DNA of 64,000 nucleotides from Malaya genurostris (GCF_030247185.1 NC_080571.1:113205067-113269066), one strand, 5' to 3'; shown: positions 47,395 to 59,526, counted from the stretch's first letter. Numbers and translations: made by a program. Notes: a model not told the origin generated them from the letters alone.

Positions 47395-47445
47395 AATCCA
47401 CCTAGTAGTAAGATGATACCTTTTCTATCAATCCGCATAGGTTTT
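47395..47445 (-). repeat. 'CACCACTAGGTGG' repeat end, copy 4
   Basis: AATCCACCTAGTAGTAAGATG followed by ATACCTTTTCTATCA is the reverse form of the repeat end seen at 34580 and 39285. Short and diverged. Confidence 0.45.
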
Positions 47446-48294
47446 TTGTATGAATATTTATCGGTGTTTTCAGTGTTTGTGAAATTATTTCAATGATCGT
47501 CGTTTTAAATGGCAGTTTGAAATTTCAGTCACTCATTATCCTGTAATTTCGAAACTGCAAGTCAGATCGAAAGGAGAAATTGCATGAAACCAAAAAGTTA
47601 TTCCTTTGAATCTAAACGTATGACAATCGATTAAGCATTCCATGAGATGTCGAAGTGAGTTTAGTTCTCGTATAGAAAGGCTATGCAATTACTGTGAAAA
47701 CCGAATTTTTAACCGAGGCCCAGAGAGACGAATGTCATATACCATTCGACTTAATTCTACGAACTGATCAAATTTCTGTGTGTATGTAACAAAAATGTGC
47801 ACTCGATTTTTTTTGGAGATGGCTGGACCAATTTTCACAAACTTCAATTCAAACGACGGTTCTCTTATACCGTTTTCGTTTTTAAACCTACACGCGGGCG
47901 ACTCTGACGAGTAAAAAGAAGTAAAACGAACACAAGCCCTAAACAACAACTCATAAAAAAAGAAAAAATAAACAAACTCGAATGGATGTCGAGTGCGACC
48001 CGAGAAAATTTTCAGAGCGAAACTACGCGATTGGAGTCCGATCTAGAGCGACCCCAGGTTGCTAAAACAAACATCTCAAATGTTGTTTGGGCGACTCAGG
48101 GCCAGCTCTCGGGCTGCTCTGATCAATAAACGAAAACCGTATTAGTCCCATAGATTGCTATTGAATTTTACCAGGATCGAAGAAACGGGGTGAAACTTGC
48201 AAAAAAAAATTAGGAAAAGTGCACTCGATTTTCTCAGAGATCGCTTAGCCTTTTTTTAACTTAGATTCACATTAAATTTTCTATTAAAAAAAAA

Positions 48295-48485
48295 CAGATC
48301 TGGACGTTTCATGCATTTCTAAGACATTTGGCATCAAAAATTTTTTTTTCTTTAGTTTTGAGGTTTTTTTTACACGAATTTCCGAAGTCACGTGTTTTTT
48401 TACGCGGATTTCCGAAGTTAGGCGGTTTTCATGCGCGGTTTTTTTACGCGATACGTATTCCTCGCGTAAAAAGAAACTTCAGTGT
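48295..48485 (-). repeat. 'CTTCGGAAATCCGCG' repeat, copy 3
   Basis: The reverse-oriented copy starts GGACGTTTCATGCATTTCTA and has TTTACGCGGATTTCCGAAGT and a terminal GAAACTTCAGTGTAC. It matches copy 1 in inverted order. Confidence 0.65.
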
Positions 48486-49101
48486 ACATACTTACACACA
48501 CGGACATTTGCTCAGTTCGAATCGATCTGAATCGATTGGAGTCTCGGAATTTTTTTTCTAAAGTTTGAGCGAATTGTATACCTATTTTTTGTATTTATAA
48601 AAAAGGTGCAAATAATCAAAATATAGTCCTACACTGAAAAATATCGATTTTGGAAAACTTCAAACCGATATACATAAAGCACCACTTTTAATTCGGATGA
48701 AATTTTGATTCAAGATAGCTTATGTTCCCTCAGTCGTCCAGTCGTCGCAATGGGTGATTCCTTGTAAATCGAATTTAAATCTTTGAAATCATTTTCTTTC
48801 CAGTATAGATCTCAATTTTGAGGTTTGTCCATATTTTTATTTCTAAAATTTTACTCATTTTGTAAAAGTCACAAAAGCCACAAGTCACATTTTCAACTTT
48901 CGCAAACGGAGGAAAATTAATTTGTTTGATTCTAGTATTCATTCAATTTAACTCGTGTGGAAAATCACCACGCGACTCCATCGAAATGGAAACAAACGCC
49001 AACAGTTATGCAAACACAGTCATTCATTCATAAGTCAGTGCAACAAGCAAAGTATCGCACGTAGCACTAATAAGACGTAACACCTTTTTCCTTCATTACA
49101 G

Positions 49102-49127
49102 ATATCTTTCAACACCCCGATCAAACA
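49102..49127 (+). other. 5' part of shade exon upstream of ATG 49128
   Basis: Starts after the acceptor TTCATTACAG. It has no stop and reads DIFQHPDQT in frame with the protein. It is therefore either 5' UTR or coding, depending on the upstream exon. ATG 49128 has a good insect start context (AACAATG). Confidence 0.7.
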
Positions 49128-51407
49128 ATGTCGGTGCCCGTCATTCTCTTCTACGTGTTCATCACCGTGTTCATGCTGATGTCGTACAGCCCAAAGCCAC
49201 GCAAGATACTGAAAGCGATCAAAAGTTTTCTGTTGCAGCTTGTGCACCTGAGCGACAATACAGCCCCGGTGGCAATACAACTTCAGCCTGCTGTGGGCCA
49301 ACCAGAGCAGCGTGACAAACATCCGACCGTTTGGGACATACCGGGACCAAAACGGTGGCCACTTGTTGGGACAAAGTGGATTTATCTCACCGGACGATAT
49401 AAAATGAGCAAAATGCACGACGCTTTTGTGGATCTTAACAAGCGTTATGGCAAAATAGTTCTGGAAGTTGATCGCCAAGTGCCAATCGTGAATTTATTTG
49501 ATCGTGTAGATATGGAGAAGGTACTGCGATATCCCAGCAAATATCCGTACCGACCACCGACGGAAATAGTGGAGTACTATAGGCGAAGTCGACCGGATCG
49601 ATTTGCCAGCACCGGAATAGTTAACACGTAAATCACTACATTGTGCCAAATTTCTAACAAAAATCCTAAACGTGATTCTGTTTCTCAGGCAGGGCGAGCA
49701 GTGGCATGAAATGCGAGTTAAGCTAACGTCCGGAATTACATCGCGGAAAATTTTACTGGCCTTCATTCCTTCCTTAAACGTGATCTGCGATGATTTTGTC
49801 GACTTGCTGCGCCGCAGACGTGATGAGAACAATTGCGTTCAAGATTTTCAGGATGTGGCGAACACCGTCGGACTTGAAAGTAAGTTTTTATTGAGAACAC
49901 ATTCGCGTTTCCTGTTGTAAGAAAATAGCACATATTTTATACTGCTTAAATAGTTCTCTATTGATTTGTATAGCTTGATTCAAAACAGTATCTAATTATA
50001 TGAAAATTCTGTAAACAAGAGTTGATGACAAAAGTTTGCCATTACTTTTTTGAGTAGCGTTTCACATGGAATGGCTCTGTTTTTATGATTTTTTTAAAAT
50101 ATTCAAAAAATCTTGTTCGAAAGATGGGATTCAATTTTTTGTTTTCAAAACTTGCATATTCGTATATGTTTTAGTTTACGTTGAACTAATTTATCAATTT
50201 CTTTTTCATTGTTCAGTTATCTGCTGTCTGATTCTTGGGCGCCGCATGGGCTACATGAGTGGAGACAAGCTGAAAAACGAAAAGTTTGCTAAACTGGCGG
50301 AAGCTGTCAAATCTAGTTTCATGTACATTAGCAGGAGCTATTACGGTTTAAAACTATGGAAATATATTCCCACAGCATTGTATCGAGATTACGTGCGCTG
50401 TGAGGAGATTATTTACGAGTAAACTTGTTAATTCATCAATTTGAATAGATTGAAACTGTGTTAATTTTTACTCTTCTTCCCAGCACAATTGCTGAGATCG
50501 TCAATGAAGCACTCACCGAAGATCAAGGAAATTGTCCGGATGACGATATGCGTAGTATATTTTTTAGTATTTTGCAAACTGAAGGTTTAGATACGAAGGA
50601 CAAAATTGCCGGAATAATCGATTTAATTCATGCAGCTATCGAAACTGTAAGTTTAACCCAGCCCTTCCAAAACAAACAATTCTCTAATCCTTAAAACTTA
50701 TCTCGCCAATAGTTTTCCAACACATTATCATTCCTGCTGAACAATTTGAGTCAACATCCAAACAAGCAAATCCGAATAGCTGAAGAATTCAGCGCTTGTT
50801 CTCAGATAATCACGAGTTCAGATATGAATAATGCTCCATTTACGAAGGCGTGTATTAAAGAATCGTACCGAGTTTCGCCAACAACTCCTTGTTTAGCTCG
50901 TATCCTCGAGGAAGACTTTGTCCTGTCAGGTTACCACCTGAGCGCTGGGGTGAGCTTGCCAATATTAAGAACCTAGAACTACGATTAACATATTTGTTTT
51001 ACAGACCGTTGTCCTCTGTCATACACGCGTGTCCTGTCAGAACGAAGAAAACTTCAGTCATGCTAAGCAATACCGACCGGAAAGATGGCTTGAACAAGTG
51101 GACGAAAATCAGAACGTATACAAAATTGAAGAATCGGGAGCATCGTTGGTGCTTCCTTTTGGCACAGGCCGGCGAATGTGTCCCGGTCACAGAATCATTG
51201 ATATTGAATTAACACTTATAGTGGCGAAGGTAGGTACATTCCGTTAAAATCATTTTACCGAAGGGAATTAAATATCGTTTCTCTGCCGTTATTTTGTAGC
51301 TATTCCAACAATTTGAAATCGAGTACCATAGTAAGCTCGACACGCAGTTTCAGTTCCTGCTGGCGCCAGGAACCCCAATCGAGATTATTTTCAGAGATCG
51401 TAATTGA
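49128..51407 (+). CDS. shd: Ecdysone 20-monooxygenase (CYP314A1, shade), 7 coding exons
   Basis: Cytochrome P450 of the mitochondrial clan that hydroxylates ecdysone at C20 to make 20-hydroxyecdysone. Exons: 49128-49627, 49689-49879, 50217-50418, 50484-50646, 50713-50949, 51005-51229, 51300-51407. All introns are GT-AG, the phases join cleanly, and the product is 541 residues (the fly Shade protein is about 540). An N-terminal hydrophobic stretch (residues 4-20) is followed by basic residues. DIPGPKRWPLVG is at 70-81, an I-helix AAIET at 348-352, ExxR as E402-R405, PERW at 456-459 and the haem loop PFGTGRRMCPG at 482-492 with ligand Cys490. No frameshift or stop. The acceptor at 49102 implies at least one upstream exon; joining to ATGG at 40429-40432 would add ten residues. 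The shade identity rests on my memory of the family (for example PSKYPYRPPTEIVEYYR and RSRPDRFAS). Confidence 0.95.
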
Positions 51408-52270
51408 GTTGCCTTCGGCTCAACGCCTTGGTTTGTTATCTATTGTGAATAAGCGTTTTAATAATAGAACTGCACACAGCAAAGCCCCTAGGGACAAGAT
51501 GACGAAATGTGAGAATCATATTGATTATTATTGTTAAAACAGATTGTTGATCTGTGTACTAGTACTGATTGTTTATTACAAGTTATTTCTAGCTATACAG
51601 TAATCTTGTATCAGTATAATTTATTACATTTGTACAAAATTTAACGAATATATTCGAATAGATCTAAAATATATCTTCATACGTAACTTTGTCGTTAGTG
51701 TTTGTATACAAAAATTTAGAAAGCAATGTCACATCTGGTGCCCTTGAGGTTAGGAAAAAGTCACCTACTTCTTTAATATACAACTGCCTAGCTAAGGTTT
51801 CGAAGCACCTGTTTGGGTGCTAGCAAATAGGGTTCTGGAGTGCACCTTATTGTATATCAAATATATATCTCCTACTATCTCGTCGCCATCAACTTATTGA
51901 ATGGATACTTCACAAATGCATAAGATGGGAAAATGGGTACCTCATGAATTGAACAAAAGTAAGCAATAAAATCGTCAAACTATTCATCAAATGTTACTAA
52001 TTTTTGTACCGCATTATGCAAATCCAATCAACTTCAATTCTACGTCAACTCGTTCAGAAATGGCAAAATTCTGACACGACCCCCTTGGAGTTGCATGAAA
52101 TTTTGCATGTATGATCGGTATGGCGAATGAAAAATCTGACAATGGAAGATCGCCACGTGACGTACCGTGAAAAGGAGGCAGCCTTGGGCATTAGTTGAAA
52201 AAAAAATGACATATAAGCATGTTATTTTGCATGATAATTTTGCCGTGAAAAATATTGTTCGCGTTAGATC
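51408..52270. other. shade 3' flank, no other gene
   Basis: The 3' UTR begins at 51408. A clear AATAAA is not close by; the first I see is near 51964. The rest is AT-rich with short frames. Confidence 0.5.
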
Positions 52271-52935
52271 CCACATAATTTGACAATCGCTCAAAAAAGA
52301 CTCATGTCGATTGGTGCAAAGAAATGCTGAAAAAATTCAATCAGGTGCTTCAAATTTAACATCTACACAGATGACGAAACGTGGATTTACTCATATGAGC
52401 CCTAAACTAAACAGCAGTCGGCTGTATGGGTGTTCCTAGAAGAACCAAATCCAACAAAAGTTTGTTCGCGCTCGAAGCACTTCAAAGAAAATTGTGACTT
52501 GTTTTTTTGGTATAAACGGACATATTTCTACTGTTGTTTAGAGAATCGTAAGATCGTCAATCCTGATTATTACACAACCAGTTTTTCGTGAAATGATGAA
52601 AACAAACGCAAGACGCAAAATCATTCTTCAGCACGATAGTGCGAGCTCTCACACATCGGCTCAAACAACAGAATATTTGAGCAACCGAAACGTCGAATTG
52701 ATGGGTCACCCACCGTATAGTCCTGCCTTGGCATCGAACGGCTTCTATTTGTTCCCTTCCGTGAAGAATGAACTGCGTGGAGAGCGATTCAATTCAGAAG
52801 TATGCTGCTGAAGCGTTCAAAAACCATGTTTTGGCGGTACCTCAACAAGAGTGGAAATATTGAGAGTGGTATAGTGATCATCTATTGGATATTTTATTGG
52901 GATATTTTGTAAAACAATAAAACGACTTCCGAGCA
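52270..52935 (+). pseudogene. mariner transposase pseudogene
   Basis: Translation across several frames gives the central and C-terminal mariner signatures: DDETWIYSYEP, then QQSAVWVF, then KIILQHDSASSHTSAQT (second Asp), and MGHPPYSPALASNGFYLFP, where the usual PDLAPND has decayed to PALASNG. The third catalytic Asp is therefore lost. Stops and frameshifts occur near 52400 and 52430 and elsewhere. The N-terminus and terminal repeats were not identified. Confidence 0.88.
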
Positions 52936-52981
52936 AATGTAATACTGTTTTCACGAGTTATTGACGCTAGAACGATTGTAG

Positions 52982-53493
52982 TTGAAGTTATTAAAACCCA
53001 ATAAAGAAACAATTTCAAAAGAAAAAGTATTAGTAAAAGAATTGTGGGAAAATCATGTGTTTTATATAAAGGCTGATAAGGGACATATAGTATTTATTTT
53101 GGACAAAGAAGATTACGAAATCCAAATCATCCACAAAGTCATTAACGGCCCTTATAGAAAACAAAGAACCGACCCTCTTCCAGACATTCTTAAATAATAA
53201 ATAATTGAGTTGAATAAAATTCAATTCCAACTTCGATATAAACCTCAACCGTCTCAAGACCACCAATCCTACATTATCCAAAATAAAGTTCACAAGCAAT
53301 GAAATGAGAGAAATTATTTCTCCAGTTGGCGCCCACCCAAAAATTCTCAAATAACTAGTAAAAGAATTTAAATTTATGCCCAAAAAAATCAGTGGATCAG
53401 TAGATTTCGCTAATCAACTTCAGAACTCAGGTGATATTGAAGAATATGAAATAATGGTATCCTTCGATGGAACCGGAAGACAAATTCAAGAAT
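52982..53493 (+). pseudogene. Penelope-like element fragment
   Basis: FYIKADKGHIVFILDKEDYE, followed by INGPYRKQRTDPLP, matches the N-terminal part of Penelope-like reverse transcriptases (KADKGN..V.. DY). Further on, a frameshifted part ends in EYEIMVSFDG, resembling the first RT motif (VSFDV). It is cut off at 53493, where the RTE-like element's tail begins. Confidence 0.7.
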
Positions 53494-53520
53494 GATTACT
53501 TACCTTACCTTACCTAACAG

Positions 53521-55083
53521 CTATAGGCCTGGGGTGTCCTTTGCTGTATCAAGCATACGTCTCCACATAACTCGGTCCATGGCTGCTCGTCGCCAGCCAC
53601 TCAAGGCACGAATGCTTCTGAGATCACCCTCCACTTGATCGATCCACCTTGCTCGCTGCGCTCCTCTTCTTCTTGTACCAGTCGGATTAGATTCAAGAAC
53701 CATTTTCACTGGGCTGTCGTCCGACATCCTTATGACATGCCCAGCCCATCGTAGACGTCCGATTTTAGCTGTCCGTACGATAGGTGGTTCTCCTAGCAGC
53801 TGTTGCAATTCGTGATTCATACGCTGTCACCACGTTCCGTCTTCCATCTACACTCCGCCATAGATGGTCCTCAGTACCTTTCTTTCGAAAACACTCTATG
53901 GTCCCGTGGCCATAGAGAACAACCGGTCTAATGAGCGTTCTGTAGATGGTCAAAGTCGTGCGGTGGCGTACTTTTCTCGATCGAAGGGTTTTTCTTAGTC
54001 CAAAGTACGCACGATTCCCTGCCAAAATACGTCTATGAATTTCTCTGCTGGTGTCATTATCGGCGGTCACCAGTGAGCCCAAATGCAACTCGTCAGCCAC
54101 CTCGATATCGTCACCGTCTACCAATATTCGTGGCGTAGTGTTTCTTCTCTAGAGCCTCTTTCTCTCATGTTTTTTTTATTTCGACGCATTTATGGCCAGT
54201 CCGATACGCCTAGTTTCAGCTTTCAGTCCGATGTAGGTTTCCGTCATCTTCTCAAGGTTACGTGTCACAATATCAATATCGTCAGCGAAGCCAAACATTT
54301 GTACGGACATTCGGAAGATCGTGTCGATCCTCGCTCTTCGAATCACACCTTCCAAGGCAATATTGAACAAGGCAATATTGAACAAGAGACAAGAGAGTCC
54401 ATCACCTTGCCGTAGCCCTCCCTTCGACTCGAGAGCGTCCCATATACTCGGACGTAGCACATCACTCTATCCATCGTTGCTTTGACCAATCGCGTCAGTT
54501 TATCCGGGAAACCGTATTCGTGGATTATCTGCCATAGCTGTTCTCGATCGATTGTGTCGTATGCCGCTTTGAAGTCAATGAATAGGTGATGCAAGGGTAC
54601 GTTGTATTCACGACACTTCTGGAGTACTTGTCTTATCGCGAATATGTGATCCGTAGTGGCGCGGGCTCCAGTAAATTCCGCTTGGTATGGCCCAACGAAT
54701 TCCTTAGCTATTGGTGATAGACGATGGCAAAGGATTTGGGAAAGTACCTTGTAGGCGGCGTTCAGCAATGTGATTGCGCGGTAATTGCAACAGTCGAGCT
54801 TATCGCCCTTTTTGTAGACGGGACATACCACTCCATCCATTCATTCCTGCGGTAGAATCTCCTCCTCCCAAATCCTAGAAATCATCAGGTGCAGCGCTCT
54901 AGCCAGTGCCTCTCCTCCATGTTTGAGCAGCTCGCCTGGCAACTGGTCATTGCCCGCGGCTTTATTGTTCCTCAGCTTGCCGATCCCCTCACTTATCTCC
55001 GACAGATCAGTGCCTGGGAATCTGTCGTCGACGTGCACCCAGATTGATTCCTGTACCGTTCTCTGTATCTTGTGTTTCGCCAT
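53521..55083 (-). pseudogene. RTE-like reverse transcriptase part
   Basis: Broken frames (55083-54841, 54840-54343, 54460-54176, 54124-53765, 53820-53521) together show NNKAAGNDQLPGELLKHGGE, PVYKKGDKLDCCNYRAITLL, HLFIDFKAAYDTIDREQLW, GLRQGDGLSCLLFNIAL and FGFADDIDIV (catalytic pair intact). These are followed by a C-terminal region with LGSLVTADNDTS and GRLRWAGHV. A 15-bp tandem duplication near 54357-54386 repeats FNIAL next to the RT core. Several stops and frameshifts make it non-functional. Confidence 0.9.
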
Positions 55084-55520
55084 TCAGATGCTCGTCATAA
55101 TACTGCTTCCACATGTCGATCACATCACGTTCGTTTTTTTTTTAAATAACTATTTATTGGAATAGTAGTTAAAATTAAATTATTAAGATTTAAATTGGGT
55201 GTTCAGCCACAAGTGTGGACTTTTCAGCCCTATTATATATATGATTTGGTTATTACCATGAGGACATTATTTGCTTCCGCAATTCTGAGATTTTTGTGTA
55301 GGGAAAATTCTAAACCTACTTGTATTGTGTAATGGGGAAAAGGAACTTATATACTAACTTACTAACTAATACAGAGAGCGAATCGATTCAATTGAAGATT
55401 GCATCGATTTTTGTCGGAATTTGCTTATAATATTATGTGACATTACATCTAATGGTTCTATATTTGTGAGTCTGTGTAACTCATTTGTACTAAACCAGGG
55501 AGGACGCTTCAAAATCATTT

Positions 55521-58013
55521 TCAGAATTTTATTCTGAATCCTTTGAAGCGTTTTCTTCCTGGTGGAACAACAGCTTGACCAAATTGGTAAAGCATGGCTG
55601 GTCTGAAAATTTGTTTATAAATTAACAATTTGTTTTTTAGACAGAGCTTAGCATTTCTGTTTTTAAGAGGATATAAACATTTAATATATTTATTACACTT
55701 TGCCTGGATTCCTTCAATGTGATCCTTGAAAGTGAGTTTTTTGTCATACGTTAAACCTAAGTATTTAGCTTGATCGGACCATGTCAATTCCAAGCCATTC
55801 AATTTGAGAATGTGATTATTGTTTGGTTTAAGAAAAGAAGCTCTTGGCTTGTGAGGAAAGATATTTAATTGCGTTTTTGCTGCATTTGGTTTAATTTTCC
55901 ATTTTGACAGATAATCACTGAAAATATTTAAACTTCTTTGTAGGCGACTGCAGATCACTCTTAGATTTCTACCTGTGGCTAACACACTTGTGTCGTCACA
56001 GAATAGCGATTTCTGGCAACCAACGGGTAGATTTGGAAGATCAGAAGTGAAAATATTATACAAGATTGGAGCTACACTCGAACCCTGCGGAACACCGGCT
56101 CGTATGGGTAGCAATTCAGATTTACAATTCTGATAGCTAACCTGAAGAGTACGATCAGTTAAATAATTTTGAATCATTTTGATCAAATTAAAAAGGAAAC
56201 TGGAAATCAGACATTTTTGCTATTAAACCTTTGTGCCAAACACTGTCGAATGCTTTTTCTATGTCTAGAAGAGCAACTCCAGTGGATAACCCAGAAGATT
56301 TATTTGATTTTATCATGTTCGTTACTCTGACAAGTTGATGAGTAGTTGAATGTTCATGACGAAATCCAAACTGCTCTGGTAAAAAATTGAATTCTCATTT
56401 ATATGAGTCATCATTCTCAACAAGATAATTTTTTCAAAAAGTTTACTGATAGAAGAAAGTAAGCTAATTGGTCGATAACTTGATGTTTCTGCTGGGTTTT
56501 TATCAGGTTTCAGGATAGGAATTACTTTAGCGTTTTTCCATCTTTTTGGGAAGTAAGCTAATGAAAAACACTTGTTGAACATTTTAACCAGGAGTCTCAA
56601 GGCAACATCGGGAAGATTTTTAATAAGAATATTTAAAATTCCATTATTACCAGGAGCCTTCATGTTTTTGAGTTTCCTAATAATTGATTTAATTTCATCA
56701 AAATTCGTCTCAATAATGTCATAGTGTGATAACACTTGGGTTGAAATATGATCATATTTCAGTGAGACTTCATTTTCAATAGGACTCACAACGTTCAAAT
56801 TAAAATTGTGGACACTCTCGAACTGCTGAGCAAGTTTTTGAGCTTTTTCGCCATTTGTAAGAAGTATTTGATTTCCTTCCTTGAGAGCAGGAATTGGTTT
56901 CTGAGGTTTCTTAAGAACCTTAGAAAGTTTCCAGAAAGGTTTAGAATATGGTTTAATTTGTTAAACTTCTTTAGCGAAATTTTCATTTCGCAAAAGAGTA
57001 AATTTATGTTTAATTTCTTTTTGTAAATCCTTAACTACGTTTTTCATAGCAGGATCACGAGAACGTTGATATTGTCGTCGACGAACATTCTTCAACCGAA
57101 TGAGCAGTTGAAGATTGTCATCGATGATAGGAGAATTTAATTTAGTTTGAGCTTTGGGAACTGAAAGATTTCTAGCTTCGATAATATAATGATTCAAATT
57201 ATCAATTGCTGTGTCGATGTCCGCAGAATTTTCTAAAATAGTTTCATGATCCACATGATTTTCAATGTGAGATCTGTAATCCAACCAATTAGCTCTATGA
57301 TAGTTAAAAATAGAACTAATTGGATTAATTATAGCTTCGTTGGAAAGTCTGAATGTTACAGGAAGATGATCTGAGTCAAAGTCAGCATGTGTAATCGGTT
57401 CACTACAAATGTGACTTTGATCTGTTAGAACCAGATCAATTGTAGACGGGTTTTTCACTGAAGAGAAACAAGTCGGATTACTGGGATGAAGAACTGTGAA
57501 GTAACCAGCTGAGAGTTGATTATGAAGTATTTTACCATTACTGTTATTTTGCCTACAATTCCACTGGACATGCTTAGCATTTAAGTCCCCTATTACGAAA
57601 AATTTCGATCGATATCTTGTAAGTTTTTGCAAATCGCCTTTAAAGAAATTTAATTGTTCGCCGGTGCATTGGAATGGCAAATATGCTCCAGCGATGAAAT
57701 AAATTCCATGAATGGTTTCAACTTCGATTCCCAAACTTTCAATAACTTTAGTATTGAAAGAAGGTAAAATTCGATGTTTAATTTGCCGTTGGACAAAAAT
57801 GGCAACTCCACCACCCATTCCAGTAAACCTGTCAAATCGATGAACCAAGTAATGTGGATTACTTTTCAATTTGACATTTGGTTTAAGAAAAGTTTCTGTC
57901 ACAATGGCAATATGGATTTTGTGAACTTCGAGAAAATTATAAAATTCATCTTCACTCGATTTCAAAGATCGAGCATTCCAATTTAAAAATTTCAAATATT
58001 TATTTAACATCAC
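55521..58013 (-). pseudogene. Jockey-type ORF2 (endonuclease and RT), broken
   Basis: Frame from 58013 encodes an endonuclease with LNWNARSLKS, VTETFLKP, VIGDLNAKH, STIDLVLTD and SDHLPV. A TAA stop at 56961 ends it at residue 350. The same frame reopens with an RT start (MKAPGNNGILNILIKNLPD, YRPISLLSSISKLFEK). Two indels, near 56385 and 56190, put about 200 bp in another frame before it returns for GVPQGSSVAPILYN and the C-terminus ending at 55521. The usual FADD reads FCDD here, keeping both aspartates. At least three lesions, so inactive. Confidence 0.92.
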
Positions 58014-59526
58014 TGTTAAATTTTAAATTCATTATAATATTATTTGCAAATTGCCATCCAATTTGAAATGCTTCAAAAAGAGATGAAGTCGAATTCATTT
58101 GGATGATCATTTGAAAAAGTTGATCTTGTAGGTAGATCATTTTATTTTCAGTTATATCGCCTAAATCGACTTCATTTAAAGAAGCGAATGGCATTGAAGG
58201 AATATTGGTAGGTAGACTGCCTTTAGAAGAAGGTGATTTGGCCGGTCTACCTATTAATAAATTGTTTTCGTTAGGATTATTTACATTAGAAGAAATTGGT
58301 GGTAGTTTTCTACCTAATATACCAGCATAACTGACATTAGAAGAAGATGATGACGAGGTCGATCTACCTGTCAATAAATTGTTTTCGTTAGAAGACGAAT
58401 TGGCAGGCGTACCTGTTTTTTGTTTTAAATTCGAAGAAATCAGTGCCTTAGAAGAATTAGGCGTGGCATTTGTAACGGTTTTTTGATTTTCAGGTATGTT
58501 CTGTAAATTTAAGGTCGTTGATTTGACTTGTTGTCTAAGCGAACGAGCGTTTAAAATTTTTTCCCTGACAGGACATTTCAAATAATTGGATTTATGATTT
58601 CCACTGCAATTCGAACATGAAAATTTATCAGTGGTTTCATTCATTGGACAAACGTCTTTCGAATGTGATTTACCGCAATTCAAACACCGTATATCCATAT
58701 GACAATTTTTGGTTCCATGACCGAAGCCTTGGCAACGACGACATTGCGTGAAGTTTGCAATACGATTATGTCGTTTATAATGTTCCCAATGAATTTTAAT
58801 GTGGGAAATGAAACGTACTTTTTCTAAAGTTTTCAAATTGTTTACATCACTTCGATTGAAGTGTATTAGGTAAAGTTCATGGGAAATTCCAGAGCGTGGT
58901 TTAGAAGCACCATTCGCTCTTTTTTTCATAAGTATTACTTGGGAAGGGGCAAAACCAAGCAATTCTTTCAGTTCATTTTTAATTTCATCAATACTTTGAT
59001 CATTTGATAATCCTTTCAAGACAGCCTTGAAGGGTCTGTCTGATTTTATATCATATGAATAAAATTTATGAAGTTTCTCGGACAAATATCGAATAAGACG
59101 TTCGTAATCTTCCAATCCATCAACCAAGACTCGACATTCTCCTCTTCGTCCGATTTGAAATGAGACTTTTACTTCCGGGAGAAAAGTAGAAAGCTCAGTA
59201 CGGAATGCTTTGATGTCGGAGATCATCACCGTCACTGGTGGCATAGATTGATGTTTCTTCCCAGAACGACAAGCGTCCATTTTGGGAATTTTCGAAGAAT
59301 TTTCTTCTATGTCGCTACAATCGGATTCAGGAAGAATCTCGTAAATATTGTTAGACGGCATAGGATCAGCGGAAGGGAAATCCGTCCGTTGTCTTTTAAT
59401 TTTACATTCAGATTCTATAATATCGTGAATGTTATTAGAAAAATGTTGAATAGTGGATTGTGATTTATTCCGTATTGAATTATTTTTAGCCTTAGGCTTG
59501 TTGCCTTTCCGGTTGGACGCAGGCAT
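58000..59526 (-). CDS. Jockey-type ORF1 (Gag-like, zinc knuckles)
   Basis: A 508-codon intact frame. The N-terminal third is acidic and basic low-complexity sequence. The middle has an RNA-binding/Pre-C2HC-like region (KAVLKGLSNDQSIDEIKNEL). Residues around 265-325 hold three CCHC knuckles beginning CRRCQGFGHGTKNC, CLNCGKSHSKDVC and CSNCSGNHKSNYLKC. The C-terminal part is rich in Ser/Asn with repeats of the type LLTGRS and LLIGRP. Such proteins coat the element RNA. The stop overlaps the ORF2 start by 14 bp, the usual Jockey arrangement. Confidence 0.93.
   Translation of the reverse strand: MPASNRKGNKPKAKNNSIRNKSQSTIQHFSNNIHDIIESECKIKRQRTDFPSADPMPSNNIYEILPESDCSDIEENSSKIPKMDACRSGKKHQSMPPVTVMISDIKAFRTELSTFLPEVKVSFQIGRRGECRVLVDGLEDYERLIRYLSEKLHKFYSYDIKSDRPFKAVLKGLSNDQSIDEIKNELKELLGFAPSQVILMKKRANGASKPRSGISHELYLIHFNRSDVNNLKTLEKVRFISHIKIHWEHYKRHNRIANFTQCRRCQGFGHGTKNCHMDIRCLNCGKSHSKDVCPMNETTDKFSCSNCSGNHKSNYLKCPVREKILNARSLRQQVKSTTLNLQNIPENQKTVTNATPNSSKALISSNLKQKTGTPANSSSNENNLLTGRSTSSSSSSNVSYAGILGRKLPPISSNVNNPNENNLLIGRPAKSPSSKGSLPTNIPSMPFASLNEVDLGDITENKMIYLQDQLFQMIIQMNSTSSLFEAFQIGWQFANNIIMNLKFNSDVK

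Larger units (their letters stand above)
40433..49101 (+). other. Putative 8.7-kb first intron of shade
   Basis: Bounded by GTAAGT at 40433 and TTCATTACAG ending at 49101. It is filled with repeats: a palindromic MITE (42022-42193), three copies of a 'CGCG/CTTCGGAAATCC' repeat, two hAT-type MITEs and parts of dispersed repeats. A 116-codon frame at 41551-41901 looks membrane-like by composition only, and I do not consider it a gene. Confidence 0.5.
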
